From positions 558,001 to 622,000 of the forward strand of contig NZ_CP107836.1 of assembly GCF_036346615.1 (NCBI RefSeq): a DNA stretch of 64,000 nt, written 5' to 3'. This DNA is from Streptomyces sp. NBC_00523 (lineage in GTDB: Bacteria > Actinomycetota > Actinomycetes > Streptomycetales > Streptomycetaceae). The notes beneath the pieces were generated by a model, which made no database searches, had not been told where the DNA came from, and saw only the letters and a program-made list of their open reading frames with translations. Position 1 is the stretch's first letter; every line of letters begins with the position of its first letter. Below, piece after piece: positions 36,456 to 45,360 of this stretch. Made by a program: the position numbers and the translations under genes.

Positions 36456-36860
36456 TCAGGAGGCGGCGCGGGCCTCGCGCCACTCCTCGACGAGGGCGTC
36501 CACGTCGAACGGACGCAGATTGAGCAGCGGCCCCGGCGGCGGACGGCGGACCGCCTCCCGGATCTTGTCGTTGACCTCGCTCAGCACCCGGCGGACCTCC
36601 GCCTCGGTCCGGATCTCCGGCAGCCCGGCGAGGGCGTCCTCGGCCTCCTTGCGCAGCGCCAGCGCCGGCGGGAGCACCGACACCCCTTCGCGCTGCATCT
36701 TCGACTTGATCCACCACGACTCGTCGTACGGGGCGCTCAGCGCCTCGATCGGCTTCCCGAACCCGGGCAGCTTCGAGACGTCACCCTTCCGTTCGGACTC
36801 CCGGATCTGCTGGTCCACCCATGATTCGAAGCTGACACCCGCGGGTTTGCGCTCGGTCAC
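36456..36860 (-). CDS. DUF1992 (DnaJ-homologue subfamily) protein
   Basis: A 134-aa protein of the DUF1992 family, sometimes labelled DnaJ homologue subfamily C member 28 although it has no J domain. The family core is SWVDQQIRESERKGDVSKLPG, then GKPI and a helical region with LRKEAEDALAGLPEIRTEAE. It is cytosolic with an unknown role. GTG 36860 has GAGGGG six bases upstream. A TAGGGT box on the same strand at 36901-36906 may be its -10. Confidence 0.83.
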   Translation of the reverse strand: MTERKPAGVSFESWVDQQIRESERKGDVSKLPGFGKPIEALSAPYDESWWIKSKMQREGVSVLPPALALRKEAEDALAGLPEIRTEAEVRRVLSEVNDKIREAVRRPPPGPLLNLRPFDVDALVEEWREARAAS

Positions 36861-37085
36861 CGTGATCCCCTCTCGGAGTACGCCTGCTGCGGCGCTTCCC
36901 ACCCTATCGACGGGGCCTCGGGGGCCCGTCGGCCACGGATGCCGGAACCGCCGCGACTTGAACGCGTTCGCCGGGGTACACGAGCGTCACGCCCGGCCGG
37001 AAGGCACGCCGGGCAACGAACCCGAAGGGGTGGTGGGAGTGGAACACAACGACCCGCGGACCGACTACCGCCGGGGGTGGTGACG
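36861..37085. other. 225-base intergenic region
   Basis: A divergent gap. Minus-strand TAGGGT at 36901-36906 may drive the DUF1992 gene. A small 7-bp hairpin, GCCCGGC/GCCGGGC, lies at 36991-37014. A 17-codon ORF ending YRRGW just before the next gene is not called. Confidence 0.35.
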
Positions 37086-37661
37086 ATGACGACCCTCGTG
37101 ATCATCCTCGCGGTCGTCGTGGTGGCGGCCGCCGGAGCGTTCCTCGTCTTCGGCCGGAAGAACGGCGGCCACGGACTGCGGCGGCGTTTCGGACCGGAGT
37201 ACGAGCGTGCCGTGGCCCGGCACGACGGTGACACCAAGGCCGCCGAACACGAACTGAACGAACGGCTGAAGCGGCACGGCTCGCTGGACGAGCGCGCGCT
37301 GTCGCCCGAGGAGCGGGAGCGCTACGTCGCCCGCTGGGCGCAGGTCCAGGACCGGTTCGTGGACTCCCCGCAGCAGGCGGTGGCCGAGGCCGACACGCTC
37401 CTCGCGGAGCTGGCCCGGGACATGGGCTTCCCCGACGGCAAGGACTTCGAGGAGCAGAGCGACGCGCTCTCCGTCCACCACGCGAAGCACGTCCACGGCT
37501 ACCGGCGCGTGCACGCCGCCAAGCGCGGCGAGGGCGACACGGAGCAGCTGCGGACGGCGCTGGTCGAGGCCCGGGGCCTCTTCGACGTCCTCGTATCCAA
37601 CGGCACGGACCGCCCGGTCCGCCGGGACAAGCACCATGCGGAAGGAAGTGGCACGGCATGA
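37086..37661 (+). CDS. membrane-anchored protein, paralogue of the next gene
   Basis: A 191-aa protein with an N-terminal helix, TTLVIILAVVVVAAAGAFLVF, followed by a basic patch and a helical cytoplasmic domain. Residues from about 85, WAQVQDRFVDSPQQAVAEAD, resemble the C-terminal domain of the next gene, sharing an F-V-[DE]-S-P-x-x-A-V-x-E-A core. No enzyme motif is seen; the protein looks like an anchor or scaffold. ATG 37086 follows a GGGGGTGG site. It overlaps the next gene by 4 bases (ATGA), so the two are made together. Confidence 0.75.
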   Translation: MTTLVIILAVVVVAAAGAFLVFGRKNGGHGLRRRFGPEYERAVARHDGDTKAAEHELNERLKRHGSLDERALSPEERERYVARWAQVQDRFVDSPQQAVAEADTLLAELARDMGFPDGKDFEEQSDALSVHHAKHVHGYRRVHAAKRGEGDTEQLRTALVEARGLFDVLVSNGTDRPVRRDKHHAEGSGTA

Positions 37662-38230
37662 CCAAGGACACCGACCCCACCCCGCGGCCCCCGGCCGCGC
37701 CCACGAGCCGTCCGGCCACCGAGGACCGGTCCGCTCCCGGCGCCTCCCCGTACTTCTCCGACGACACCTCGGCCCGTCCGCCCCGGACGGCGCCCTCCAC
37801 TCCCCCGCCCGCCGCCGCCCCGGTCCCCCTCGCCGAGAAGGACCTCGGCCACAAGGACGTGGACAAGGACGTGGACAAGGACACGGCCACGGGCGCCACG
37901 GAACGGCCGCACACCCCGGACCGCGACAGCCGCGCGCACACCGCGCACAGCGGCACCGACCGCCTCCTCCCGGCGGGCGACCAGGACAAGCTGGCCCAGC
38001 GGCTGCACCAGGCGGTGACCGACTTCGTGGAGAGCCCGCACCGGGCGGTGGAGGAGGCCGAGTCCACGTTCGACGCGGTGGTCGCCGGCCTCACGGACGC
38101 CCTCAAGGAGCGCCGCAGCTCCCTGCACGTCAGCGAGGGGGACGGCGGCGACCCCGGGGCGCGGACCGAGGAGCTGCGGATCACCCTCCAGCACTACCGC
38201 GACCTCACGGAACGGCTCCTGAAGGTCTGA
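37658..38230 (+). CDS. disordered-tail protein sharing the paralogous domain
   Basis: A 190-aa soluble protein. The first 105 residues are low-complexity (Pro, Thr, Ala, Asp) with a short repeat HKDVDKDVDKD. The last 80 form a helical domain, LHQAVTDFVESPHRAVEEAE and on, related to that of the preceding membrane protein. It is joined to that gene by an ATGA overlap and followed by a strong terminator, so the two form a closed operon. Their products may form a hetero-complex at the membrane. No function is known to me. Confidence 0.75.
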   Translation: MTKDTDPTPRPPAAPTSRPATEDRSAPGASPYFSDDTSARPPRTAPSTPPPAAAPVPLAEKDLGHKDVDKDVDKDTATGATERPHTPDRDSRAHTAHSGTDRLLPAGDQDKLAQRLHQAVTDFVESPHRAVEEAESTFDAVVAGLTDALKERRSSLHVSEGDGGDPGARTEELRITLQHYRDLTERLLKV

Positions 38231-38249
38231 CAGAAGCTCCGAGACGAAG

Positions 38250-38280
38250 GCTGCCCCGGCACCGAGCGTGCCGGGGCAGC
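38250..38280 (+). terminator. 13-bp hairpin terminator
   Basis: Perfect stem GCTGCCCCGGCAC/GTGCCGGGGCAGC with a five-base loop, 19 bases after the paralogue-pair stop. It also lies downstream of the convergent phosphatase gene and may serve both. Confidence 0.82.
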
Positions 38281-38305
38281 GTGCTGTACGGGCAGGAGCG
38301 GCGGG

Positions 38306-39109
38306 CTACTGGCCGGTGTAGACGACCAGTTCGCTGCGCAGCCGCCGCAGCGTGGGGCCGGGCACGCGCAGGCAGTCGCGTACGTAGCCGTCCAGGCCGC
38401 CCCAGCGCTCGTCCATGGCGGCCAGGGCCGTTTCGAGGTAGCGGGGGCGGACCTCGATGATCGCCGAGGCGATCTCCGGGTCGCCTCCGGCATCGAGGAA
38501 GCCCTGCACGTACGGCCGTCCGACGACCCGCAGCACCGGATTCACGGCAAGGAACTCCTGCCGTACCACATCGCGCGAGGCGCCGAGGATCAGGAGCAGC
38601 AGGGCAGCTCCCCATCCTGCGCGGTCCTTGCCGGTGGCGCAGTGGAAGAGCACCGGCCGCGCGGCGGGGTCGGCCGCCGTGTCGATGAAGGCGCGGTACG
38701 CGGCCGCGGCGCCCGGCGAGAGCACCAGCTGCCGGTACGACCGCGCGACCGCTTCCTCCGCCTTGCCGTCGCCCAGCAGCCGTTCGGCCTCGACGGGGTC
38801 GGCGAGCAGCGCGCGGAAGCGGGCGGGGGTCACGCCCGGGTTGTCGCCCAGCACATCGGCGACGAAGAGCCGGGCGCCGGGCGGCAGGGAGTCGGGGGCC
38901 GAGCCCCGCTCGTCGGCGGTCCGCAGGTCGACGACCGTACGGATGCCGAGCGCGGCGACTGCCGCGGCGTCCACCGGGTCCAGTCCGCCGAGCCGGCCGG
39001 AGCGCAGCACCGCGCCCGGCCGCACCTGTCGGCCCGGGCCCAGCGGGATGCCGCCGAGATCGCGCAGATTGAGGGCGGAAAAGGTCGGGACGGCCCTGAC
39101 GGTTTGCAC
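38306..39109 (-). CDS. tyrosine-protein phosphatase (lipid/dual-specificity type)
   Basis: A 267-aa phosphatase of the Y_phosphatase3/MptpB-like family. The N-terminal SALNLRDLGG and LRSGRL motifs are followed by VVDLRTADERG. The P-loop is HCATGKDRAGWGAA, whose extra Lys and Asp mark the group that can act on phosphotyrosine, phosphoserine and phosphoinositides. The catalytic Cys and Arg are present. GTG 39109 has AGAGGAA upstream. It has no signal peptide, so it is probably cytosolic. Confidence 0.86.
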   Translation of the reverse strand: MQTVRAVPTFSALNLRDLGGIPLGPGRQVRPGAVLRSGRLGGLDPVDAAAVAALGIRTVVDLRTADERGSAPDSLPPGARLFVADVLGDNPGVTPARFRALLADPVEAERLLGDGKAEEAVARSYRQLVLSPGAAAAYRAFIDTAADPAARPVLFHCATGKDRAGWGAALLLLILGASRDVVRQEFLAVNPVLRVVGRPYVQGFLDAGGDPEIASAIIEVRPRYLETALAAMDERWGGLDGYVRDCLRVPGPTLRRLRSELVVYTGQ

Positions 39110-39255
39110 GATGGATTTCCTCTTTTCCCGGCGCGCATCCGAAATGATTTCGGCCTGGCCGGATCAAAAGTCGCATGATGTCGTCACATCGACAAAGTAA
39201 AACGCCGGAGATCATCGAACGGCCGGGCATCGCCGTCATGCGCGCAGGCGGAAGG
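39110..39255. other. intergenic region upstream of the phosphatase gene
   Basis: About 150 bases, AT-richer than the surroundings near 39160-39205 (GATCAAAAGTCGCATGATG, GACAAAGTAAAACG). It probably holds the phosphatase promoter. No gene is seen. Confidence 0.3.
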
Positions 39256-39285
39256 GGGGTTACGGGGCAGACGCCCCGCGACCCC
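39256..39285 (-). terminator. terminator of the SHOCT/DUF6325 pair
   Basis: An interrupted stem, GGGGT plus CGGGGC with GCCCCG plus ACCCC, around an AGAC loop. It starts 7 bases after the SHOCT gene stop on the minus strand. Confidence 0.65.
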
Positions 39286-39291
39286 GTTGCC

Positions 39292-39618
39292 TCACCCGGC
39301 GAGCAGGCGTGCCTTCTGGGCCTCGAATTCGGCCTCGGTCAGGATGCCCTGCTGCTTGAGCGCGGCGAGCCGTTCCAGCTGTCCGATCATGTCCTCGCCC
39401 GGTGCCGCGGCCGGTGGTGCCGCGGGCTGCGGGGCGGGTGCCATCGGCTGCTGGGCGGCCAGTTGCTCGGCCTCCTGCTCGGCGAACCTGTTCTGCTGGC
39501 GCTGCTGGACGCGCCCGGTGACGGCGGACGCGGTGCCCGCGATGACGGCGGTGCGCGCGGCGGCCCCGATGAGGCCGGGTCCGCGGCGGTTCATTCCGGG
39601 TCCTCGGAAGATCGGCAT
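39292..39618 (-). CDS. SHOCT-domain protein
   Basis: A 108-aa protein. The C-terminal SHOCT motif is QLERLAALKQQGILTEAEFE, ending AQKARLLAG. The N-terminus (IFRGPGMNRRGPGLIGAAARTAVIAG) may be a weakly hydrophobic segment, and the centre is Gln/Ala/Pro-rich. SHOCT domains mediate oligomerisation or membrane recruitment. ATG 39618 has AAGGGGAA upstream. The DUF6325 gene precedes it by 26 bases, a pairing common in Streptomyces. Confidence 0.83.
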   Translation of the reverse strand: MPIFRGPGMNRRGPGLIGAAARTAVIAGTASAVTGRVQQRQQNRFAEQEAEQLAAQQPMAPAPQPAAPPAAAPGEDMIGQLERLAALKQQGILTEAEFEAQKARLLAG

Positions 39619-39644
39619 GGCGTGTTCCCCTTCCGGTGCGGGCG

Positions 39645-40073
39645 TCAGCCGGTGTGGCCGGCGGCGGATGCGGCGGCCTCCGCGACCTCGGCCGGAATCC
39701 GTTCGTGGGCGATGACCTGCCCGCCCGACGCGCGGACGGCCTCGGCCAGCGGGACGGCCCACAGGTCCTCCCACACGATCAGCGCGGCGGAGCTCCCCGG
39801 CGGCACGCGCTCGCCGAGCAGCCGGATGTCCTCGCTGCTCAGCATGCCGCTGACCTCACCCTCGACCGGCTCGAAGGAGACCAGGTCGTCGGGGTCGAGA
39901 TCGTCCAGTTCGACGGCCTGGATCGTGCCGTCCTCGGCTCTCTGCACAAAGGTCAGGTCCAGGATGCGCACCGCCTTCGAGGCGACCGCGTCGGCCAGCG
40001 CGGGCGCGATGGCACCCGTGAACCGGCTGCCGGGAAACGCGACGACGAGGTATTCCACTGGTCCCACGGTCAC
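39645..40073 (-). CDS. DUF6325-like protein
   Basis: A 142-aa protein that starts VTVGPVEYLVVAFPGSRFTG. The rest is alpha/beta with AVRILDLTFVQRAEDGTIQAV and a C-terminal SSAALIVWEDLWAVPLAEAVRASG. The family is found beside SHOCT genes and resembles the YedK/DUF1269 membrane-regulator type in sequence style; its function is unknown. GTG 40073 has GGAGAGG upstream. The extension to 40124 lacks a site. Confidence 0.78.
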   Translation of the reverse strand: MTVGPVEYLVVAFPGSRFTGAIAPALADAVASKAVRILDLTFVQRAEDGTIQAVELDDLDPDDLVSFEPVEGEVSGMLSSEDIRLLGERVPPGSSAALIVWEDLWAVPLAEAVRASGGQVIAHERIPAEVAEAAASAAGHTG

Positions 40074-40268
40074 GGGTGCGTCCTCTCCGCATGAATGGAT
40101 TGTGAGCAGCATAACTTTGGGCAATCAGTGCTGCACTGTGGCAAATCAACACATAGCAACAAGAGCGGCTACGCGACCGTACGTAAAGGATCAAGTGCGC
40201 TGGGGGAGGGCAAGGTCACAGGCCGACGTACTGCTCCTCCCCCGGGAAGCTGCCCTAGCATCTGGGCC
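40074..40268. promoter_or_regulatory. 195-base divergent region before mutA
   Basis: Noticeably AT-richer than its neighbours near 40090-40195. It contains the palindrome CAGTG-CTG-CACTG at 40126-40138, possibly an operator for the DUF6325 unit, and an 8-bp inverted repeat GGGGGAGG/CCTCCCCC (40202-40209, 40236-40243) just before the mutA promoter. No cobalamin riboswitch features are seen. Confidence 0.4.
40256..40261 (+). promoter_or_regulatory. -10 box TAGCAT, leaderless mutA
   Basis: TAGCAT ends seven bases before the mutA ATG and there is no ribosome site. This is the classical leaderless arrangement in Streptomyces. Confidence 0.65.
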
Positions 40269-42125
40269 ATGACGGTCCAGCCTGCTGACGGGCTTCCGCT
40301 GGCCGCCGGATTCCCCGACCCCACCCATGAGCAGTGGCAGAGCCTTGTCGAAGGTGTGCTGCGCAAATCGGGCAAGGACGTATCGGGACCGGCCGCCGAG
40401 GAAGCACTGTCCACCACGGTGGAGGACGGGCTCATCACCCGGCCCCTCTACACCTCGCGCGACGACGCGCCCGATGCCGGTCTCCCGGGCTTCGCCCCGT
40501 TCACCCGCGGGGCGAAGCCCGAAGGGTGCACGGCGGGCGGCTGGGGCGTACGCCAGCGGCACGCGTTCACCGACCCCGCCCGGCTCAACGAGGCCGTGCT
40601 CGCGGACCTGGAGAACGGCGTCACCTCGCTGTGGCTGGCCGTCGGCGGCGCCTCCGGCGTGCCGGTCTCCGGTCTGAACCGGGCCCTCGACGGCGTCCTG
40701 CTCGACCTGGCGCCGATCGTCCTGGACGCGGGCGCGGAACTGGACGCCGCGGCGACCGAGTTGCTGCGGCTGCACGCGGAGCGCGGTCTCCCGGCCGGAG
40801 AGGTACGGGGCAGCCTCGGCGCCGATCCGCTGGGGCGGGCCGCGCGCGAGGGCACCGCGCCCGACCTGACGGAGGCCGTCCGCTGGGCGCGACGCTGCGC
40901 CGAGGAGTATCCCGGGCTGCGCGCGGTCGTCGTGGACGCGCTGCCGTACCACGAGGCGGGCGGTTCGGCGGCCGAGGAGCTGGGCGCCTCGCTGGCCACG
41001 GGCGTCGCGTATCTGCGGGCGCTGACCGAGGCCGGGCTCGATGTCGAAGCGGCGTGCGGGCAGCTGGAGTTCCGGTACGCGGCGACCGCCGACCAGTTCC
41101 TGACGATCGCCAAGCTGCGGGCGGCGCGCCGGCTGTGGGCGCGTGTCGCCGAGGTCTGCGGGGCTCCCGGCGCCGGGGCGCAGCGGCAGCACGCGGTGAC
41201 GTCGCCGGTGATGATGACGCGGCGCGATCCGTGGGTGAACATGCTGCGGACCACCCTCGCGAGCCTCGGCGCGGGCGTCGGCGGGGCGGACGCGGTGACC
41301 GTGCTGCCGTTCGATCACGCGCTGGGCCTGCCCGACGCGTTCGCCCGGCGCATCGCCCGTAACACCTCCACGATCCTGCTGGAGGAGTCGCACCTCGCCC
41401 GGGTCATCGACCCGGCGGGCGGTTCCTGGTACGTGGAACGGCTGACCGACGAACTCGCGGAAGCCGCCTGGTCGTTCTTCCAGGAGATCGAGCGGGCGGG
41501 CGGCCAGGCTGCCGCGCTGGACTCGGGGCTGGTCGCGGAGCGGATCGCGGCGACCTGGGCGGCGCGCAGCAAGGACCTGGCGCGGCGCAAGGAGCCGGTG
41601 ACCGGGGTGAGCGAATTCCCGCTGCTGGCCGAACGCCCGGTGGAGCGCGAGCCGTTCCCGGCGGCCCCGGCGCGGGGCGGCCTGCCGGTCGTCCGGCGCG
41701 ACGAAGCGTTCGAGGCGCTGCGGTCCCGCTCGGACGCCCATCTGGCGGCGACCGGGAGCAGGCCACGCGTGTTCATCGCCGCGCTGGGCCCGGCGGCGGT
41801 GCACACCGCGCGGGTCTCCTTCGCCTCCAATCTGTTCCAGGCGGGCGGCGTCGAGCCGGTCCACGAGCCGGTTCAGGTGGACGCGTCGTCGGTGGCCGCG
41901 GCGTTCGCCGCCTCCGGGGCGGACGCGGCGTGCCTGTGCTCCAGCGACGCGCTCTACGCCGAACAGGCGGCGGAGGTCGCCGCGGCGCTGGTCGCGGCGG
42001 GCGCGCGGCGCGTGTATCTGGCGGGGCGGCCGGGTGCGTACGACGGTGTGGACGAGTACGTCTTCGCCGGCTGCGACGCGGTGGCCGTGCTCTCTTCCCT
42101 TCTCGACCGGATGGGTGTGGCGTAA
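40269..42125 (+). CDS. mutA: methylmalonyl-CoA mutase small subunit
   Basis: A 618-aa beta subunit of the heterodimeric adenosylcobalamin mutase that interconverts methylmalonyl-CoA and succinyl-CoA. It keeps the TIM-barrel (ITRPLYTS near residue 57, [21 protein letters not shown]) and a B12-domain-like C-terminus. That domain has no D-x-H-x-x-G cobalamin ligand motif, as expected for the structural subunit. ATG 40269 is chosen from the leaderless -10 box and the family N-terminus. The stop overlaps the mutB start by one base (TAATG). The mutase supplies or drains methylmalonyl-CoA for propionate and polyketide metabolism. Confidence 0.93.
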   Translation: MTVQPADGLPLAAGFPDPTHEQWQSLVEGVLRKSGKDVSGPAAEEALSTTVEDGLITRPLYTSRDDAPDAGLPGFAPFTRGAKPEGCTAGGWGVRQRHAFTDPARLNEAVLADLENGVTSLWLAVGGASGVPVSGLNRALDGVLLDLAPIVLDAGAELDAAATELLRLHAERGLPAGEVRGSLGADPLGRAAREGTAPDLTEAVRWARRCAEEYPGLRAVVVDALPYHEAGGSAAEELGASLATGVAYLRALTEAGLDVEAACGQLEFRYAATADQFLTIAKLRAARRLWARVAEVCGAPGAGAQRQHAVTSPVMMTRRDPWVNMLRTTLASLGAGVGGADAVTVLPFDHALGLPDAFARRIARNTSTILLEESHLARVIDPAGGSWYVERLTDELAEAAWSFFQEIERAGGQAAALDSGLVAERIAATWAARSKDLARRKEPVTGVSEFPLLAERPVEREPFPAAPARGGLPVVRRDEAFEALRSRSDAHLAATGSRPRVFIAALGPAAVHTARVSFASNLFQAGGVEPVHEPVQVDASSVAAAFAASGADAACLCSSDALYAEQAAEVAAALVAAGARRVYLAGRPGAYDGVDEYVFAGCDAVAVLSSLLDRMGVA

Positions 42126-44326
42126 TGCGTATCCCCGACTTCTCCGACATCGGGCTCGGGCCGGACGGCTCCCCCGAGGTCACCGAGGACCAGTGGCGCG
42201 CCGCGGTCAAGGAGTCCTCCGGTAGTTCGGTGGGCGACCTGCTGTGGGAGACCCCCGAGGGCATCGGCGTCAAGCCGCTGTACACCGGGCACGACCTGGA
42301 GGGCCTGGACTTCCTCGGTACGTACCCGGGCGTCGCGCCGTACCTGCGCGGTCCGTATCCGACGATGTACGTCAACCAGCCGTGGACGATCCGGCAGTAC
42401 GCGGGTTTCTCGACGGCCGAGGAGTCCAACGCGTTCTACCGGCGGAATCTGGCGGCGGGTCAGAAGGGCCTGTCCGTGGCCTTCGACCTGCCGACGCACC
42501 GCGGCTACGACAGCGACCACCCCCGGGTAACGGGCGACGTGGGCATGGCGGGTGTGGCGATCGACTCGATCTACGACATGCGTCAGCTCTTCGACGGCAT
42601 CCCGCTGGACCGCATGTCGGTGTCGATGACGATGAACGGCGCGGTCCTGCCCGTCCTCGCGCTGTACATCGTGGCCGCCGAGGAACAGGGCGTGCCGCCC
42701 GAGAAGCTGGCCGGGACCATTCAGAACGACATTCTGAAGGAGTTCATGGTCCGCAACACCTACATCTATCCACCGAAGCCCTCGATGCGGATCATCTCCG
42801 ACATCTTCTCGTACACCTCGCAGAAGATGCCGCGCTACAACTCGATCTCCATCTCCGGCTACCACATCCAGGAAGCCGGGGCGACGGCCGATCTGGAGCT
42901 GGCCTACACCCTGGCCGACGGGGTCGAGTACCTGCGTGCCGGACGCGGCGCGGGCCTCGACGTGGACGCGTTCGCACCCCGGCTGTCCTTCTTCTGGGCG
43001 ATCGGCATGAACTTCTTCATGGAGATCGCGAAACTCCGCGCCGCCCGGCTCCTCTGGGCCAAGCTCGTGCAACAGTTCGACCCGAAGAACCCCAAATCGC
43101 TGTCGCTACGGACGCACTCGCAGACGTCCGGGTGGTCGCTGACCGCGCAGGACGTCTTCAACAACGTCACCCGCACCTGCGTCGAGGCCATGGCCGCCAC
43201 CCAGGGCCACACCCAGTCACTGCACACCAACGCCCTGGACGAAGCACTGGCCCTGCCCACCGACTTCTCCGCCCGCATCGCCCGCAATACCCAGCTCCTC
43301 CTCCAGCAGGAATCCGGGACCGGGCGGGTCATCGACCCGTGGGGCGGCAGCGCCTACGTGGAGAAGCTGACGTACGACCTGGCGCGGCGGGCGTGGCAGC
43401 ACATCGAGGAGGTCGAGGCCGCAGGCGGCATGGCGAAGGCCATCGACGCCGGCATCCCGAAACTCCGCATCGAGGAAGCCGCGGCCCGCACCCAGGCCCG
43501 CATCGACTCCGGCCGCCAACCCGTCATCGGCGTCAACAAATACCGCGTCGAGACCGACGAACAGATCGACGTCCTCAAGGTCGACAACACCTCCGTACGC
43601 GCCCAGCAGATCGACAAACTGCGCCGCCTGCGCGAGGAACGCGACGAGCAGGCCTGCCAGGACGCCCTGCGCGCGCTGACCGCCGCCGCCGAGCGCGACC
43701 CGGGCCCCGGTCTTGAGGGCAATCTGCTGGCCCTGGCTGTGGACGCGGCCCGCGCGATGGCGACCGTGGGCGAGATCTCGGACGCGTTGGAGAAGGTCTA
43801 TGGCCGACACGCGGGCCAGATCCGTACGATCTCCGGTGTGTACCGCAACGAGGCAGGGGAGTCGCCGTCCGTGGACCGCACCCGCGCGCTGGTCGACGCG
43901 TTCGAGGAGGCCGAGGGGCGCCGTCCGCGCATCCTGGTCGCCAAGATGGGCCAGGACGGGCACGACCGGGGCCAGAAGGTCATCTCCACCGCGTTCGCCG
44001 ACCTGGGCTTCGACGTGGACGTCGGCCCGCTCTTCCAGACCCCGGGCGAGGTCGCCCGGCAGGCGGTCGAGGCGGACGTGCACATCGTGGGCGTCTCGTC
44101 CCTGGCCGCCGGCCACCTCACCCTCGTCCCCGCGCTCCGCGAGGAGCTGGCCGCCGAGGGGCGCGAGGACATCATGATCGTGGTGGGCGGGGTGATTCCG
44201 CCGCAGGACGTGGACGCGCTCCTGGAGGCGGGCGCCGCGGCCGTGTTCCCACCCGGGACCGTGATCCCGGAGGCGGCGCACGACCTGGTGACGCGGCTCG
44301 GTTCCGCGCTCGGACACGAGCTGTGA
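42125..44326 (+). CDS. mutB: methylmalonyl-CoA mutase large subunit
   Basis: A 733-aa catalytic alpha subunit. The substrate-binding barrel has [20 protein letters not shown] and [20 protein letters not shown]. The cobalamin-binding domain carries the D-x-H-x-x-G motif in [13 protein letters not shown], with GVSSLAAGH and the final GGVIPPQD. The length and all key regions are normal. The start codon shares one base with the mutA stop, giving tight coupling. It is followed 11 bases later by meaB. Confidence 0.95.
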   Translation: MRIPDFSDIGLGPDGSPEVTEDQWRAAVKESSGSSVGDLLWETPEGIGVKPLYTGHDLEGLDFLGTYPGVAPYLRGPYPTMYVNQPWTIRQYAGFSTAEESNAFYRRNLAAGQKGLSVAFDLPTHRGYDSDHPRVTGDVGMAGVAIDSIYDMRQLFDGIPLDRMSVSMTMNGAVLPVLALYIVAAEEQGVPPEKLAGTIQNDILKEFMVRNTYIYPPKPSMRIISDIFSYTSQKMPRYNSISISGYHIQEAGATADLELAYTLADGVEYLRAGRGAGLDVDAFAPRLSFFWAIGMNFFMEIAKLRAARLLWAKLVQQFDPKNPKSLSLRTHSQTSGWSLTAQDVFNNVTRTCVEAMAATQGHTQSLHTNALDEALALPTDFSARIARNTQLLLQQESGTGRVIDPWGGSAYVEKLTYDLARRAWQHIEEVEAAGGMAKAIDAGIPKLRIEEAAARTQARIDSGRQPVIGVNKYRVETDEQIDVLKVDNTSVRAQQIDKLRRLREERDEQACQDALRALTAAAERDPGPGLEGNLLALAVDAARAMATVGEISDALEKVYGRHAGQIRTISGVYRNEAGESPSVDRTRALVDAFEEAEGRRPRILVAKMGQDGHDRGQKVISTAFADLGFDVDVGPLFQTPGEVARQAVEADVHIVGVSSLAAGHLTLVPALREELAAEGREDIMIVVGGVIPPQDVDALLEAGAAAVFPPGTVIPEAAHDLVTRLGSALGHEL

Positions 44327-44337
44327 GCCGCTGAGCG

Positions 44338-45336
44338 ATGGCCCCGAGGATCGATCTCGACAGTTATGTGAAGGGCGTGCTCGACGGGAAGCGCGCGCAC
44401 ATCGCGCGCGCCATCACCCTGGTCGAGTCCACCCGCCCCGACCACCGGGCGCTGGCGCAGGAGTTGCTGCGCCGGTTGCTGCCGCACTCGGGCCACGCCC
44501 GGCGCGTCGGCATCAGCGGAGTGCCCGGGGTCGGCAAGTCGACGTTCATCGACGCGCTCGGCACCATGCTCACCGGGCTCGGGCACCGGGTCGCCGTGCT
44601 GGCGGTCGACCCGTCGTCCAGCCGGACGGGCGGTTCCATCCTGGGCGACAAGACCCGGATGGAACGGCTCGCGGTGGACCCGAACGCCTTCGTGCGCCCC
44701 TCCCCCACCGCCGGCACGCTGGGCGGGGTGGCGAAGGCGACCCGCGAGTCCATCGTGGTGATGGAGGCGGCGGGCTACGACGTCGTGCTGGTGGAGACCG
44801 TCGGTGTCGGCCAGTCGGAGACCGCGGTCGCCAACATGGTCGACACGTTCCTGCTGCTGACCCTGGCGCGCACCGGTGACCAGTTGCAGGGCATCAAGAA
44901 GGGCGTCCTGGAGCTCGCGGACGCCATCGCCGTCAACAAGGCGGACGGCCCGCACGAGCGCGACGCGCGGTCCGCCGCCCGTGAACTGGCGGGCGCGCTG
45001 CGGCTGATGCACCCGGCGGACGCGGCGTGGACCCCGCCGGTCCTGACGTGCAGCGCCCGCGAGTCGACCGGTCTCGACACGCTGTGGGAGCGGCTGGAAC
45101 AGCACCGGGCGCTCCTGGAGTCGACCGGCCGGCTCGCCGCCAAGCGCAGCGAGCAGCAGGTGGACTGGGCCTGGACGATGGTGCGCGACGAGCTCCTGGA
45201 AAGCCTGCGCGGCCACGCCGGGGTGCGGGCGGTGGCCCCGGACCTGGAGCGCCGGGTGCGGGAGGGGACGCTCCCGGCGACCCTGGCCGCCGAGGCGATC
45301 CTCAACGCGTTCCGGGGGTCCGGCCCGGCGGTCTGA
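44338..45336 (+). CDS. meaB: methylmalonyl-CoA mutase-associated GTPase
   Basis: A 332-aa G3E-family GTPase (MeaB/ArgK) that protects and reactivates the B12 mutase. The Walker A motif is GISGVPGVGKSTFIDAL. Further motifs are VDPSSSRTGGSILGDKTRM, VETVGVGQSE and the guanine-binding NKAD in AIAVNKADG. It ends the mutA-mutB-meaB cassette. No epimerase gene is in the cassette. The start ATG lies 11 bases after the mutB stop without a strong ribosome site. Confidence 0.93.
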   Translation: MAPRIDLDSYVKGVLDGKRAHIARAITLVESTRPDHRALAQELLRRLLPHSGHARRVGISGVPGVGKSTFIDALGTMLTGLGHRVAVLAVDPSSSRTGGSILGDKTRMERLAVDPNAFVRPSPTAGTLGGVAKATRESIVVMEAAGYDVVLVETVGVGQSETAVANMVDTFLLLTLARTGDQLQGIKKGVLELADAIAVNKADGPHERDARSAARELAGALRLMHPADAAWTPPVLTCSARESTGLDTLWERLEQHRALLESTGRLAAKRSEQQVDWAWTMVRDELLESLRGHAGVRAVAPDLERRVREGTLPATLAAEAILNAFRGSGPAV

Positions 45337-45360
45337 GCGGCCGCCGCCCGCCGCGCCCGG

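Noticed and set aside
37030..37083. 17-codon ORF ending YRRGW just before the membrane-anchored gene
   Set aside because: Too short to support, with no ribosome site; the codons are compatible with chance at this GC content.
40074..40268. Possible cobalamin riboswitch before mutA
   Set aside because: No B12-box-like sequence is seen, the mRNA appears leaderless, and the hairpins present are short and simple.
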